In this document: positions 14,011 through 14,149 of the stretch, one piece after another
How positions within the stretch are numbered: position 1 is the first letter of the stretch
Layout of the letters: the number at the start of each line of letters is the position of its first letter
Assembly: GCA_910578305.1 (NCBI GenBank)
Contig: CAJTQH010000058.1
Coordinates: forward strand, 1 to 14,149
Direction: 5' to 3'
DNA from: an uncultured Muribaculaceae bacterium
GTDB taxonomy: Bacteria > Bacteroidota > Bacteroidia > Bacteroidales > Muribaculaceae
DNA length: 14,149 bases
Notes under the pieces: model-generated
The model's input: only the letters and a program-made list of their open reading frames with translations
Databases searched by the model: none
Told to the model about the DNA's origin: nothing
Translations under genes and position numbers: made by a program

Positions 14011-14149
14011 AGAAAATATCACATGCAATGAAAAAAATCACACTTTTGCATGAACACTTTGCCACATCGGTGCGTTTTACTTTCGCATAGCAAAATTACT
14101 TTTTCCATTGCAAGAAATGTGATAATGATTGGTTTATTATCTAAGCGAG

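Larger units (their letters stand above)
13885..14149. other. recA upstream region, no gene
   Basis: About 265 nt of AT-rich DNA between recA and the window edge with no plausible ORF. It holds two or three - strand -7-like elements, five TTGCA/TGCAA motifs and one perfect 7-bp inverted repeat, CATGCAA at 14022-14028 and TTGCATG at 14046-14052. A gene beyond the edge may share part of the region. No RNA gene was recognised. Confidence 0.6.

Noticed and set aside
1..14149. Phage, IS or toxin-antitoxin island
   Set aside because: Every substantial gap is explained by housekeeping genes. I saw no transposase, integrase, capsid or toxin motif, and the S24 repressor stands alone.

Overview
The window reads as a chromosomal segment of a Bacteroidales bacterium, most likely of the Muribaculaceae type or a close relative. 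Four things point there. Several genes have promoters of the Bacteroidetes form TTG-N20-TAnnTTTG instead of a -35/-10 pair. Strong Shine-Dalgarno sequences are largely absent. The window carries gldE and gldD, an 823-residue C10 peptidase with a type IX secretion (T9SS) tail, and a DUF2851 protein. The DNA is moderately GC-rich with AT-rich promoter gaps. The family assignment is inference from gene content; no rRNA or tRNA gene is present to settle it.

Layout. Positions 1-228 hold three 68-bp tandem repeats plus a partial fourth; each full unit carries a perfect 7-bp hairpin, and the third unit has a compensated base pair. After a promoter gap comes a tightly coupled + strand operon: gldE, gldD and a Sfp-type 4'-phosphopantetheinyl transferase, joined by ATGA overlaps. 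A second + strand unit, with its own promoter, encodes a LexA/CI-like XRE-S24 repressor that keeps every autocleavage residue, followed with a 7-nt overlap by an exported TPR-like protein. A third unit encodes recF, a DUF721/DciA-like protein and a hotdog thioesterase. A fourth, with a very good promoter, encodes a SIS-only arabinose-5-phosphate isomerase, a cytosolic TPR-like protein, lumazine synthase (ribH) and a DUF2851 protein.

From 10131 on, the genes lie on the - strand: the secreted C10 (streptopain-family) cysteine peptidase and, upstream of it, recA with a long charged tail. A 38-nt hairpin lies between recA and the peptidase start codon. The last 265 nt are the recA upstream region, with candidate promoters and a cluster of TTGCA/TGCAA motifs.

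Most genes are housekeeping: DNA repair (recF, DUF721, recA), envelope and T9SS-related functions (gldE, gldD, the T9SS client protease, arabinose-5-phosphate for Kdo), carrier-protein activation, and riboflavin synthesis. I found no new multi-gene defence or mobile system. The items most worth a second look are the repeat array with its compensated hairpin, the hairpin between recA and the peptidase, the autocleavable repressor beside recF, and nuclease-like motifs in the DUF2851 protein.
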